DNA from: Bradyrhizobium arachidis
GTDB lineage: Bacteria > Pseudomonadota > Alphaproteobacteria > Rhizobiales > Xanthobacteraceae
Length of the DNA: 64,000 nt
Reading direction: 5' to 3'
NCBI RefSeq assembly: GCF_015291705.1
Contig: NZ_CP030050.1
Coordinates: 5,022,001 to 5,086,000, forward strand
Part shown: positions 16,806-24,154 of the stretch, piece after piece
Layout: every line of letters begins with the position of its first letter
Position numbering within the stretch: the first letter of the stretch is position 1
Made by a program: the position numbers and the translations under genes
The notes under the pieces: model-generated
What the model was told of the DNA's origin: nothing
Databases searched by the model: none
Seen by the model: the letters and a program-made list of their open reading frames with translations, nothing else

Positions 16806-18122
16806 ATGGTTGCACCCCTGAAAGTGGGCATAGCGGGGCTCGGCACCGTGGGCGCCGAAGTTGTCCGTTTGATTGAAACGCAGGCCCGTGTGCTCGCGGG
16901 CCGCAGCGGCCGCGGTATTCGCGTCGTCGCCGTCACCGCGCGCTCGAAGGCGAAGAAGCGCGGCGTCGATCTGCGCGGCGTCGAATGGGCCAGGGATCCG
17001 ATGGCACTCGCCACCCATCCTGAGGTCGACTGCTTCGTCGAGTTGATGGGCGGCGCCGGCGATCCCGCGCTCTCCGCGGTCGAGGCCGCGCTGGCCGCCG
17101 GCAAGTCGGTCGTTACCGCCAACAAGGCGCTGCTCGCCAAGCACGGCATCAAGCTGGCGAAAGCCGCTGAAACGCACGGCGGCGCGCTGAATTTCGAGGC
17201 AGCGGTCGGCGCTGCGATCCCTGTCATCAAGACGTTGCGCGAAGGTCTTGCCGGAACCGGCATCAGCCGCGTCTACGGCATCCTCAACGGCACCTGCAAT
17301 TACATTCTGACCCGGATGGAGCAGGAAGGCCTGTCCTTCGCCGAATGCCTGAAGGACGCGCAGCGGCTCGGCTATGCCGAGGCCGATCCGTCCTTCGACG
17401 TCGACGGCCATGACACCGCGCAGAAGCTCGCGATCCTCGCCAGCCTCGCTTTCGGCACGAAAGTTGCTCAAAGTGCGGTGTATGTCGAAGGCATCTCCTC
17501 CATCGCGCCGGAAGATCTTCGTGCCGCCGCCGATCTCGGTTACCGGGTCAAGCTGCTCGGCGTTGCCGTTCGCACCGCCAAGGGCATCGAGCAGCGCGTG
17601 CATCCGACCATGGTTCCAAAATCCTCCTCGATCGCGCAGGTGATGGGTGTCACCAATGCGGTCACGATCGATGGCGAGGGCATTCCGCCGATCACGCTGG
17701 TCGGCCCCGGTGCGGGCGGTGCTGCCACCGCATCCGCCGTCGTCGCCGACATCGCCGACGTCGCGCGCGGCATCCGCGCCAACCCGTTCGGCCGGCCGAT
17801 CGCGCAGCTCCACGACACCAAGAAGGCGCCGATGGAGCGTCACGAGGGCGGCTATTACATCCGCCTCCTGGCGCGCGATTTCCCGGGCACCGCGGCTGCG
17901 ATCGCGACCCGGCTCGCGGAGCAGAAGATTTCGATCGAGTCGATCGTGCAGCGCCATCCCAATGGCGGCGCTGCGCCCAGCGACGGCAAGGCGGTCCCCG
18001 TGCCCGTCATCCTGATCACCTATGCCACGCATGAGGACGCCGTGCGCCGCGCGCTCGCCGCCGTGCAGAAGGACAAGGTGATCAGCGGACGGCCGCAGGT
18101 CATACGGATTGAGAAGAACTAG
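16806..18122 (+). CDS. hom: Homoserine dehydrogenase
   Basis: Hom reduces aspartate semialdehyde to homoserine with NAD(P)H, committing carbon to threonine, methionine and isoleucine. The 438-residue protein has an N-terminal Rossmann motif GIAGLGTVGAEV (about 6-17), the catalytic domain with NFEAAVGAAIPVIK, ILNGTCNYILTRM and AEADPSFDVDGHD, and a C-terminal ACT domain (about 350-430) typical for threonine feedback. It follows the aminotransferase gene with a 30 bp gap and precedes glpX by about 140 bp, after a class D repeat at its stop. Confidence 0.97.
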   Translation: MVAPLKVGIAGLGTVGAEVVRLIETQARVLAGRSGRGIRVVAVTARSKAKKRGVDLRGVEWARDPMALATHPEVDCFVELMGGAGDPALSAVEAALAAGKSVVTANKALLAKHGIKLAKAAETHGGALNFEAAVGAAIPVIKTLREGLAGTGISRVYGILNGTCNYILTRMEQEGLSFAECLKDAQRLGYAEADPSFDVDGHDTAQKLAILASLAFGTKVAQSAVYVEGISSIAPEDLRAAADLGYRVKLLGVAVRTAKGIEQRVHPTMVPKSSSIAQVMGVTNAVTIDGEGIPPITLVGPGAGGAATASAVVADIADVARGIRANPFGRPIAQLHDTKKAPMERHEGGYYIRLLARDFPGTAAAIATRLAEQKISIESIVQRHPNGGAAPSDGKAVPVPVILITYATHEDAVRRALAAVQKDKVISGRPQVIRIEKN

Positions 18123-18170
18123 AGCATGACCCGGAAAGATGTGAAGCGGTTTTCCGAAAAGGTCATGCTC
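18122..18170. repeat. Palindromic repeat, class D copy 2 (49 bp)
   Basis: GAGCATGACCCGGAAA...TTTTCCGAAAAGGTCATGCTC starts on the last base of the hom stop codon. It is related to copy 1 at 12954-13002 in arm sequence and in position relative to a TAG stop. Confidence 0.85.
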
Positions 18171-18260
18171 AAACAATGACACGGTTCGAACGAACTGTGG
18201 GTGTTACGAGTTGATGCGGACAGGGCGTCCTGTCCAAAACTGTTTCGAAGGAGTTAGCCG

Positions 18261-19262
18261 ATGTCGACCCATATTGAAGTCCCTCCGCACGCATTGCTCG
18301 AGCGCATTCTCACGCTGGAGATCGTGCGGGTGACGGAGCGGGCGGCGGTGTCCTCGGCGCGACTGCGCGGGCACGGCAACGAGAAGGCGGCCGACCAGGC
18401 CGCGGTGGACGCGATGCGGCGCGAGCTCAACAAGCTGCCGATCCAGGGCACCATCGTGATCGGCGAGGGCGAGCGCGACGAGGCGCCGATGCTCTATATC
18501 GGCGAGCAAGTCGGCCTCAAGGCCGGCCCGCAGGTCGACATCGCGGTCGACCCGCTCGAGGGCACCACGCTGTGCGCCAAGAACATGCCGGGCTCGATCG
18601 CCACCATGGCGATGGCCGACGGCGGCACGCTGCTGCATGCGCCCGACGTCTACATGGAGAAGCTCGCGATCGGTCCCGGCTACGACAAGGGTGTTGTCGA
18701 AATTGATGCCTCGCCCGCCGACAACGTCCGCCGCCTCGCCAAGGCCAAGGGTGTCAAGCCCGAAGGCATCACCGTTCTCGTGCTCGACCGTCCGCGTCAT
18801 GCCAGCATCATCGAAAGCGTGCGCTCGACCGGCGCTGCGGTGCGCCTGATCACCGACGGCGACGTCGCCGGCGTGATCCACTGCGCCGACCCCGACAACA
18901 CCGGCGTCGACATGTATCTCGGCACCGGCGGTGCGCCGGAAGGCGTGCTCGCGGCCGTGGCGCTGCGCTGCATCGGCGGCCAGATGCAGTGCCGCCTGAT
19001 CCTCGATTCCGACGAGAAGCGCGAGCGCGCTGCCAAGATGGGCGTCAACGATCCCAAGATGATCTACGGCATCGAGGACATGGCGCGCGGCGACTGCCTG
19101 TTCGCCGCCACCGGCGTCACCACGGGCTCGCTGCTCTCGGGCGTCAAGTTCCGCAAGGACGGCGTGATCGAGACCGAGACGGTGGTGATGCGCTCCGTCA
19201 CCGGCACCGTGCGCTACATCAAGGCCGAACACCGCGAGCTCGCGAAGTTCCATCTGGACTAA
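18261..19262 (+). CDS. glpX: Class II fructose-1,6-bisphosphatase
   Basis: GlpX hydrolyses fructose 1,6-bisphosphate to fructose 6-phosphate in gluconeogenesis, with Mn or Mg. The 333-residue protein shows GEGERDEAPML (68-78), AVDPLEGTTLCAKN (95-108, metal-binding Asp and Glu with the phosphate loop) and the later G-T-G-G-A-P-E-G-V. A strong AGGAG ribosome site (AAGGAG near 18248) precedes the ATG. It follows hom on the same strand; in related bacteria recJ follows next, but here recJ is 38.6 kb away. Confidence 0.95.
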   Translation: MSTHIEVPPHALLERILTLEIVRVTERAAVSSARLRGHGNEKAADQAAVDAMRRELNKLPIQGTIVIGEGERDEAPMLYIGEQVGLKAGPQVDIAVDPLEGTTLCAKNMPGSIATMAMADGGTLLHAPDVYMEKLAIGPGYDKGVVEIDASPADNVRRLAKAKGVKPEGITVLVLDRPRHASIIESVRSTGAAVRLITDGDVAGVIHCADPDNTGVDMYLGTGGAPEGVLAAVALRCIGGQMQCRLILDSDEKRERAAKMGVNDPKMIYGIEDMARGDCLFAATGVTTGSLLSGVKFRKDGVIETETVVMRSVTGTVRYIKAEHRELAKFHLD

Positions 19263-19272
19263 GTCCTCTGAC

Positions 19273-19380
19273 GTCATTCCGGGGCGACGGGACCGCGCAA
19301 AGCGCGGCCCGGAGAACCCGGAATCTCGCGCCACAACTTCTGGATTCCGGGCTCGCGACTTCGTCGCGCCCCGGAATGAC
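19273..19380. repeat. Palindromic intergenic repeat, class B (108 bp)
   Basis: GTCATTCCGGGGCG is perfectly inverted at the right end (CGCCCCGGAATGAC), with an inner pair CCGGAATC/GGATTCCGG. It lies between glpX and the dehalogenase gene, 10 bp after the glpX stop, and can form one long hairpin in the mRNA. Confidence 0.88.
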
Positions 19381-19405
19381 AACAAGAACAACAGAGGAAG
19401 CGCAC

Positions 19406-20125
19406 ATGTCCGATCTCACCGCCGTCAAAGCCCTGGTCTTCGACGTGTTCGGCACGGTCGTGGACTGGCGCACCAGCCTAATCACCGACTTCATGTGGTG
19501 GGCGAAGGGCCGCGGCATCAGCGCCGACTGGACCGCTCTGGTCGACGGCTGGCGCGGCATGTACGTCGCCTCGATGGACGACGTGCGCAAGCATCCCGAG
19601 CGCGGTTATGTCATGCTCGATGACCTGCACCGCCGCTCGCTGGAGAAGTTGGTCGAGAAGTTCGAGATCAAGGGCCTCACCGACGCCGATCTCGACCATC
19701 TCACCAGGGGCTGGCACCGCCTCAATCCCTGGCCTGACAGCGTCGCCGGCCTGACGCGTCTGAAGACCAAGTTCGTGATCTCGCCGCTGTCGAACGGCAA
19801 CGTCGCGCTGCTCACCAACATGGCGAAGTACGCTGGCCTGCCGTGGGACCTCATCATGTCGGCCGAGCTGTTCGAGCACTACAAGCCCGATCCCGAGACC
19901 TATCTCGGCGCGGCAAAGCTGCTCTGCCTTAAGCCGCAAGAGGTGATGATGGTCGCCGCCCACAACGGCGATCTCGCCGCCGCGCAGAAAAACGGCCTGA
20001 AGACCGCGTTCGTGGCGCGGCCGACCGAGTACGGCCCGCTTCAGAAGGTCGATTTCGAAGCGACCGGCAACTGGGACATCGTTGCCAGGGATTTTGGCGG
20101 GGTCGCTGACAGGCTGGGGTGCTAG
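19406..20125 (+). CDS. Haloacid dehalogenase type II
   Basis: This gene encodes 239 residues of the HAD superfamily. Asp13 in ALVFDVFGTVVDWR is the nucleophile, followed by SPLSNGN (motif II Ser), ELFEHYKPDPETY (motif III Lys) and AAHNGDLAAAQ (acidic motif IV). The pattern VFDVFGTVVDWR and the A-H-N-x-D-L segment are those of L-2-haloacid dehalogenases, which hydrolyse chloro- or bromo-acids; fluoroacetate-type substrates are also possible. The start at 19406 follows an AGAGGAAG ribosome site. It lies directly after a class B repeat and before a convergent gene. Confidence 0.9.
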   Translation: MSDLTAVKALVFDVFGTVVDWRTSLITDFMWWAKGRGISADWTALVDGWRGMYVASMDDVRKHPERGYVMLDDLHRRSLEKLVEKFEIKGLTDADLDHLTRGWHRLNPWPDSVAGLTRLKTKFVISPLSNGNVALLTNMAKYAGLPWDLIMSAELFEHYKPDPETYLGAAKLLCLKPQEVMMVAAHNGDLAAAQKNGLKTAFVARPTEYGPLQKVDFEATGNWDIVARDFGGVADRLGC

Positions 20126-20144
20126 GACAGCGGAACGCCCGCTC

Positions 20145-21020
20145 TCAAATCCTCCCGAACGCGACCGTGGCCTTGTCGTAGGTGCCTTCGCCCATCGTGC
20201 CGTCCTTGAAGATGCCGTGCTTCGCGATCCAGTCGAACGACTGCTCGTAGATCTCGCGAGAATAGGGTTCGAACACGATCCGCTCGCCCGGACCCCAGCG
20301 TCTGGTGTCCATGGCCGCGTGAAAGCGCTCCGGAAATTCGTTCTTGTAGTAGCGGGTGTAGAGCTCCGGACGCAGGTCGATGTCGCGCTGGGCCTTCTTC
20401 AGGGCGCGGAAATAGCGCTTGATGTCCTCGGGCGCCGGATCGCCGTTGATCATGGACGCGATCATGAACGTCGTGTCGATGACCTTGCGATAGCCGAGCT
20501 GCTCGGCGAAATAATAGGGGCCGTTGAACAGCGCGGCCGCCTCGCTCTTGCCCTCGAACAACAGCTCCATGCGGCGGAACAGCATGCCGTCCTCGAAGGT
20601 CAGGTTGATCTCGCCGGGCGCCAGATACGGTTCGAGCGCCTGGATCGTCGAATAATGGCTGCCTGACTGGAAGCCGACCGAGATCGGCACGCCGGCGAGA
20701 TCCGACGGTGTGCGGATCCTTGAATCGGCCGGAACGAAGATTCCCGAAGGCGCGACCGAGTAGACGTCGGCGTAGAGCTTGGCGTGGCCGTTCGAGGCCG
20801 CGACATTGACGGTCCAGTGGCAGGCGCAGCTGACGTCGGCCTTGCGCCCCTTCTCGATGCTCTGGAACGCGCCTTCATTGACCTTGTTGTGGTGCTGGCC
20901 CTCGGTCGAGCGGATCAGCTCGCGAAATTCGTAGTCGAGCCCTTCGTCGCGAAAATAGCCTTTCTCCTCGGCCACCCATTCCTGCAGGCGGAAATGAGAC
21001 TCGATCACGAATTTGGTCAT
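20145..21020 (-). CDS. Leaderless periplasmic-binding-protein-fold protein (NitT/TauT-like), possible enzyme
   Basis: This gene encodes 291 residues with the sequence pattern of NitT/TauT binding proteins (F-x-L-Q-E-W-V-A-E-E-K-G-Y-F, then D-L-A-G-V-P-I-S-V-G-F-Q-S-G-S-H-Y and late R-P-E-L-Y-T-R-Y-Y). It begins directly with MTKFVIESHF and has no signal peptide or lipobox, and no permease or ATPase gene is nearby. It has a Cys-x-Cys-His motif (SCACHW, about residue 64). Some SBP-fold proteins without leaders are enzymes (THI5/NMT1 uses a Cys-rich site), so a cytoplasmic enzyme or metal-binding role is possible; that is inference. It is divergent from a LysR regulator gene. Confidence 0.7.
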   Translation of the reverse strand: MTKFVIESHFRLQEWVAEEKGYFRDEGLDYEFRELIRSTEGQHHNKVNEGAFQSIEKGRKADVSCACHWTVNVAASNGHAKLYADVYSVAPSGIFVPADSRIRTPSDLAGVPISVGFQSGSHYSTIQALEPYLAPGEINLTFEDGMLFRRMELLFEGKSEAAALFNGPYYFAEQLGYRKVIDTTFMIASMINGDPAPEDIKRYFRALKKAQRDIDLRPELYTRYYKNEFPERFHAAMDTRRWGPGERIVFEPYSREIYEQSFDWIAKHGIFKDGTMGEGTYDKATVAFGRI

Positions 21021-21108
21021 GGCGTCCTCCATGTTCGCGTGGCCGTTCGATTGACTGCAGGATAGCAAACGGCGAAGCTCGATCCATGGCCGCAAGGGAA
21101 TGTTTCAT

Positions 21109-22035
21109 ATGTCGAAAATGGAATCTTCCGGGATCGACTTCCGCGACTTGCGCGTGCTCGATGCATTGATCCGCGAGGGCAGCATCACGCGCGCGGCCGC
21201 GAGCCTCGAGACCACGCAGCCGGCGATCAGCAAGCTCCTGGCAAGATTGCGGCTGCGCTTCGACGATCCCTTGTTCGTGCGACGTGGCACCGGCGTGCAG
21301 CCGACGGCACGCGCCGTCGAGATGGCCGCCCAGGTCCGCGCCCTGCTCGAGATGGCCGACCGGTTATGGCAGGAGCGGTTGCCGTTCGATCCCGGGAAAT
21401 CCGAGAAGACTTTCAGCCTGCTTTTGACCGACGTCGGCATGGTGCGGTTCCTGCCGCCTTTGGTGGCGCGCCTCGCCGAACTCGCTCCGCGGGTTCAGCT
21501 CCGCGCCATGCCGCTCGATTCCCGGCACTTCGCGCTCAAGCTGGAGGCGGGGGAGGCGGACCTTGCGCTCGGCGCCTTGCCGCGCGCGGCGGGGCATCTT
21601 CGCTCGCAGCGGCTCTATTCGGACGGCTACGCAAGCGTCGTGAGGCGAGGCCATCCGAGGCCGGCAGAGGCGCGCACGCGACGGGGATTTCTCGAAGAGA
21701 AGCATATCGTGATCACGGCGTCCGAGACCGGGCATGCGGCCCATCTCGAGACGCAGCGCGTGCTGACGCGCGCGATCGCGCACACAAATATCCTGTTGCA
21801 GGTGCCGAGCTTCATCGCGGGCGCGATCGTCGCCTCGCAGACGGATGGGGTCGCGACCTTGCCCGCCAATCTCGCCGCCATCGTCGCCGAGCCGCTCGGA
21901 ATGACGGTGTTCAGGACACCGATTGCGCTACCGCGGATCGAGATCGCGCAATATTGGCATGAGCGCTACCATCGCGATCCCGCCCACCGCTGGCTACGAT
22001 CGGTCACGCTCGACCTGTTCGGCAATCGCGCCTGA
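21109..22035 (+). CDS. LysR family transcriptional regulator
   Basis: This gene encodes 308 residues: an N-terminal winged helix (FRDLRVLDALIREGSITRAA, TTQPAISKLLARLR) and a ligand-binding domain (about 95-300). The start at 21109 is chosen over the ATG at 21100 because AAGGGA at 21094-21099 is well spaced only for the second ATG. It is divergent from the leaderless binding-protein-fold gene, the classical arrangement in which LysR controls its neighbour; the ligand is unknown. Confidence 0.92.
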   Translation: MSKMESSGIDFRDLRVLDALIREGSITRAAASLETTQPAISKLLARLRLRFDDPLFVRRGTGVQPTARAVEMAAQVRALLEMADRLWQERLPFDPGKSEKTFSLLLTDVGMVRFLPPLVARLAELAPRVQLRAMPLDSRHFALKLEAGEADLALGALPRAAGHLRSQRLYSDGYASVVRRGHPRPAEARTRRGFLEEKHIVITASETGHAAHLETQRVLTRAIAHTNILLQVPSFIAGAIVASQTDGVATLPANLAAIVAEPLGMTVFRTPIALPRIEIAQYWHERYHRDPAHRWLRSVTLDLFGNRA

Positions 22036-22069
22036 CAGGAGAGAAGAGAAGCGCCGACGCGGTCGCGGT

Positions 22070-22765
22070 TCAGGATCGCGCCGGCGTTACGCTGCCGGGC
22101 GGACGGTCAGCTTCAGCGCCATCCTCCGCCGCACAGAACGTCGCAATCGCCAGGTCGATCCGCCGGTCCACCGCGCGGCGGTTGAGGCGAAAGCCGGTGT
22201 CGGTCAGCAGCCTGAAATGATCATGGCCGAACACCATGCCGAACAGCATTTCGGCGACCAGGCGCAGCGGCACGTCCTCGAAACGGGGCTCCAGGCGGAT
22301 AGTCCTCAGCAGCTCGACGATATGCTGCGTGCCGCTCTCCATGATGACCTCGGCAAACATGCGCCCCAGCTCCGGCGAGGCCTGACGTTCACCGATGATC
22401 AAACGCTGCAGCGCGATCTCGCCCGGCGATAGCGCCACGTCGGCGGCCTCTCGGAGCATGTTGCGAAGCCGGGTCACTGGCGAGCCTTCCGAAGGCGCGT
22501 CGGCGTAATCGGCTTCGGGCAGGCTGCGCAGCAGCATGGCGCGAAAGAGTTCGGTCTTGCTCTCGAACAATTTGTAGAGCGTCTTCTTCGACATGCCCGC
22601 AGCGCCGGCGATGTCGTCCATAGTGGTCGCGGCAAAACCCTTGCTGGTGAAGGTGTCCTTCGCGGCCGCCAGCAATTGCACCATGCGCGCATCCGGAGCG
22701 GGAGGACTCCGTTCCGGCGCGGCATCGCTGCTGGCGTGCCTGCGATTCGCCGATGTTTTCGCCAT
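22070..22765 (-). CDS. TetR family transcriptional repressor of the adjacent RND pump
   Basis: This gene encodes 231 residues with the TetR HTH at about 28-75 (DTFTSKGFAATTMDDIAGAAGMSKKTLYKLF, i.e. helix-turn-helix of AcrR type) and a C-terminal ligand domain. The start at 22765 (MAKTSANRRH) is preferred because upstream codons look non-coding. It is divergent from the membrane-fusion gene at 22947. Two perfect GGAAACT-N4-AGTTTCC palindromes lie between them at 22849-22888, positioned to repress both. Confidence 0.92.
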   Translation of the reverse strand: MAKTSANRRHASSDAAPERSPPAPDARMVQLLAAAKDTFTSKGFAATTMDDIAGAAGMSKKTLYKLFESKTELFRAMLLRSLPEADYADAPSEGSPVTRLRNMLREAADVALSPGEIALQRLIIGERQASPELGRMFAEVIMESGTQHIVELLRTIRLEPRFEDVPLRLVAEMLFGMVFGHDHFRLLTDTGFRLNRRAVDRRIDLAIATFCAAEDGAEADRPPGSVTPARS

Positions 22766-22848
22766 CCAAAACCTGCCGCCAAATCCGAGCCGCTTCACGA
22801 CTGCTTGAACGCAACGATGCGCGCAGCCTAGCACTTGACTTTGGGAAA

Positions 22849-22866
22849 GGAAACTACCAAGTTTCC
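22849..22866. promoter_or_regulatory. Predicted TetR operator, site 1
   Basis: GGAAACTACCAAGTTTCC is an 18 bp perfect palindrome with a 4-base centre. A TTGACT -35-like element is at 22835-22840, so the site covers the likely -10 and start of the pump promoter. Confidence 0.85.
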
Positions 22867-22870
22867 ACAT

Positions 22871-22888
22871 GGAAACTGAGGAGTTTCC
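22871..22888. promoter_or_regulatory. Predicted TetR operator, site 2
   Basis: GGAAACTGAGGAGTTTCC shares both arms with site 1 and is centred exactly 22 bp (two helix turns) from it, so two dimers would bind on one face. An extra GTTTCC half-site follows at 22893-22898. Confidence 0.85.
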
Positions 22889-22946
22889 GGATGTTTCCGC
22901 GCGCGGTGCCCGGAAGGGGCCGCAACCTCACCCATGGATCGTCATC

Positions 22947-24149
22947 ATGCGCCCCCCGATCGCCCGTGCTGTTCCGTTGATTGCCCTGCTGCTTGCAGCC
23001 TGCGGGGACCAGAGCCAGCAAGCCGGGCCTCCACAGATGGTGCCGGAGGTCGGCGTCGTGACCTTGAAGCCGCAGGAAGCGAAGATTTCGACGGTCCTGC
23101 CGGGACGCGTCGTCGCCTATCAGGTCTCCGAGGTCCGGCCGCAGGTCACCGGCATCCTGCTCAAGCGCGACTTCGTCGAGGGCGCCGAGGTGAAGGAGGG
23201 CGACCTGCTCTATGAGATCGACCCCGTTCAGTACAAGGCAGGCCTTGCGAGCGCGGAGGCCGCGGTGCAGCGGGCCGAGGCAACGCTGGTCAGCGTCAAG
23301 CTGAAGGCTGCGCGCAAAACCCAGCTTTTGCAGACCAACGCCGCCAGCCAGCAGGACGTCGACGACGCGGTCGCTGCCTACAAGCAGGGCGAGGCCGATC
23401 TGAAGGCGGCCGAGGCCAACCGCGACACCGCTGCGATTTCGCTCGACCGCACCAAGGTCACCGCCTCGATCTCGGGCCGGATCGGCAAATCGACCATCAC
23501 GCCCGGTGCGCTCGTCACCGCGAGCCAGGCCACCGCGATGACGACGATCCAGCAGCTTGACCCGGTCTATATCGATCTCGACCAGTCGACCTCCGAGATG
23601 GAGCGCCTTCGCAACCAGATTGCGAGCGGCCGTCTCAAGCGCCCGGCCGACGGCGTGCAGGTCGAATTGCTGATGGAGAGCGGCAAGGCCTATGGCCACA
23701 AGGGCAAATACGGTTTCACCGATACCAGCGTCAACGAGAGCACCGGCTCGGTCTCCTCGCGCGCGATCTTCGCCAATCCCGAGCGCGCGCTGCTGCCCGG
23801 CATGTATGTGCGCGCACGAATCGTCGCCGGCGTCGACCCTGCCGCGATCCTGGTGCCGCAGCGGGCGGTGTCGCGCAATCCGCTGGGGCAGGCGGTGGCG
23901 ATGTTCGTCGACAAGGACGGCAAGATCCAGCAGCGCACGCTCGATCTCGGCGAGGACGTCGGCGGCAACTGGCTGGTGCGATCAGGCGCCAAGGCGGGCG
24001 ATCGCCTCGTCGTTGACGGCACGCAAAAGGCGCGCCCCGGCTCGCCCGTGAAGACGGTGGAGGTCGTCGTCGATCCGGCAACCGGCCTCACGGTGAACCC
24101 GACCCAGCAGGCCGATGCGCGGCCCGTTCCCACCACAACCGAGCAATAA
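22947..24149 (+). CDS. RND efflux membrane-fusion lipoprotein (AcrA/MexA-type)
   Basis: This gene encodes 400 residues with a lipoprotein signal (lipobox L-A-A-C, Cys19), followed by the beta-barrel/lipoyl/alpha-hairpin order of periplasmic adaptor proteins: [20 protein letters not shown], the hairpin (about 85-165, Ala/Lys-rich), [20 protein letters not shown] and [13 protein letters not shown]. It connects the inner-membrane RND pump to an outer-membrane channel. The 22947 start gives a complete lipoprotein signal; the upstream ATG at 22869 lies inside the operator and is not used. The RND gene follows 5 bp later. Confidence 0.94.
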   Translation: MRPPIARAVPLIALLLAACGDQSQQAGPPQMVPEVGVVTLKPQEAKISTVLPGRVVAYQVSEVRPQVTGILLKRDFVEGAEVKEGDLLYEIDPVQYKAGLASAEAAVQRAEATLVSVKLKAARKTQLLQTNAASQQDVDDAVAAYKQGEADLKAAEANRDTAAISLDRTKVTASISGRIGKSTITPGALVTASQATAMTTIQQLDPVYIDLDQSTSEMERLRNQIASGRLKRPADGVQVELLMESGKAYGHKGKYGFTDTSVNESTGSVSSRAIFANPERALLPGMYVRARIVAGVDPAAILVPQRAVSRNPLGQAVAMFVDKDGKIQQRTLDLGEDVGGNWLVRSGAKAGDRLVVDGTQKARPGSPVKTVEVVVDPATGLTVNPTQQADARPVPTTTEQ

Positions 24150-24154
24150 TCATC

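Noticed and set aside
15444..18182. A very long open frame antisense to the aminotransferase and hom genes
   Set aside because: It has His/Arg-rich low-complexity protein sequence, no family motif, and mirrors two well-recognised genes; such frames are common in GC-rich DNA.
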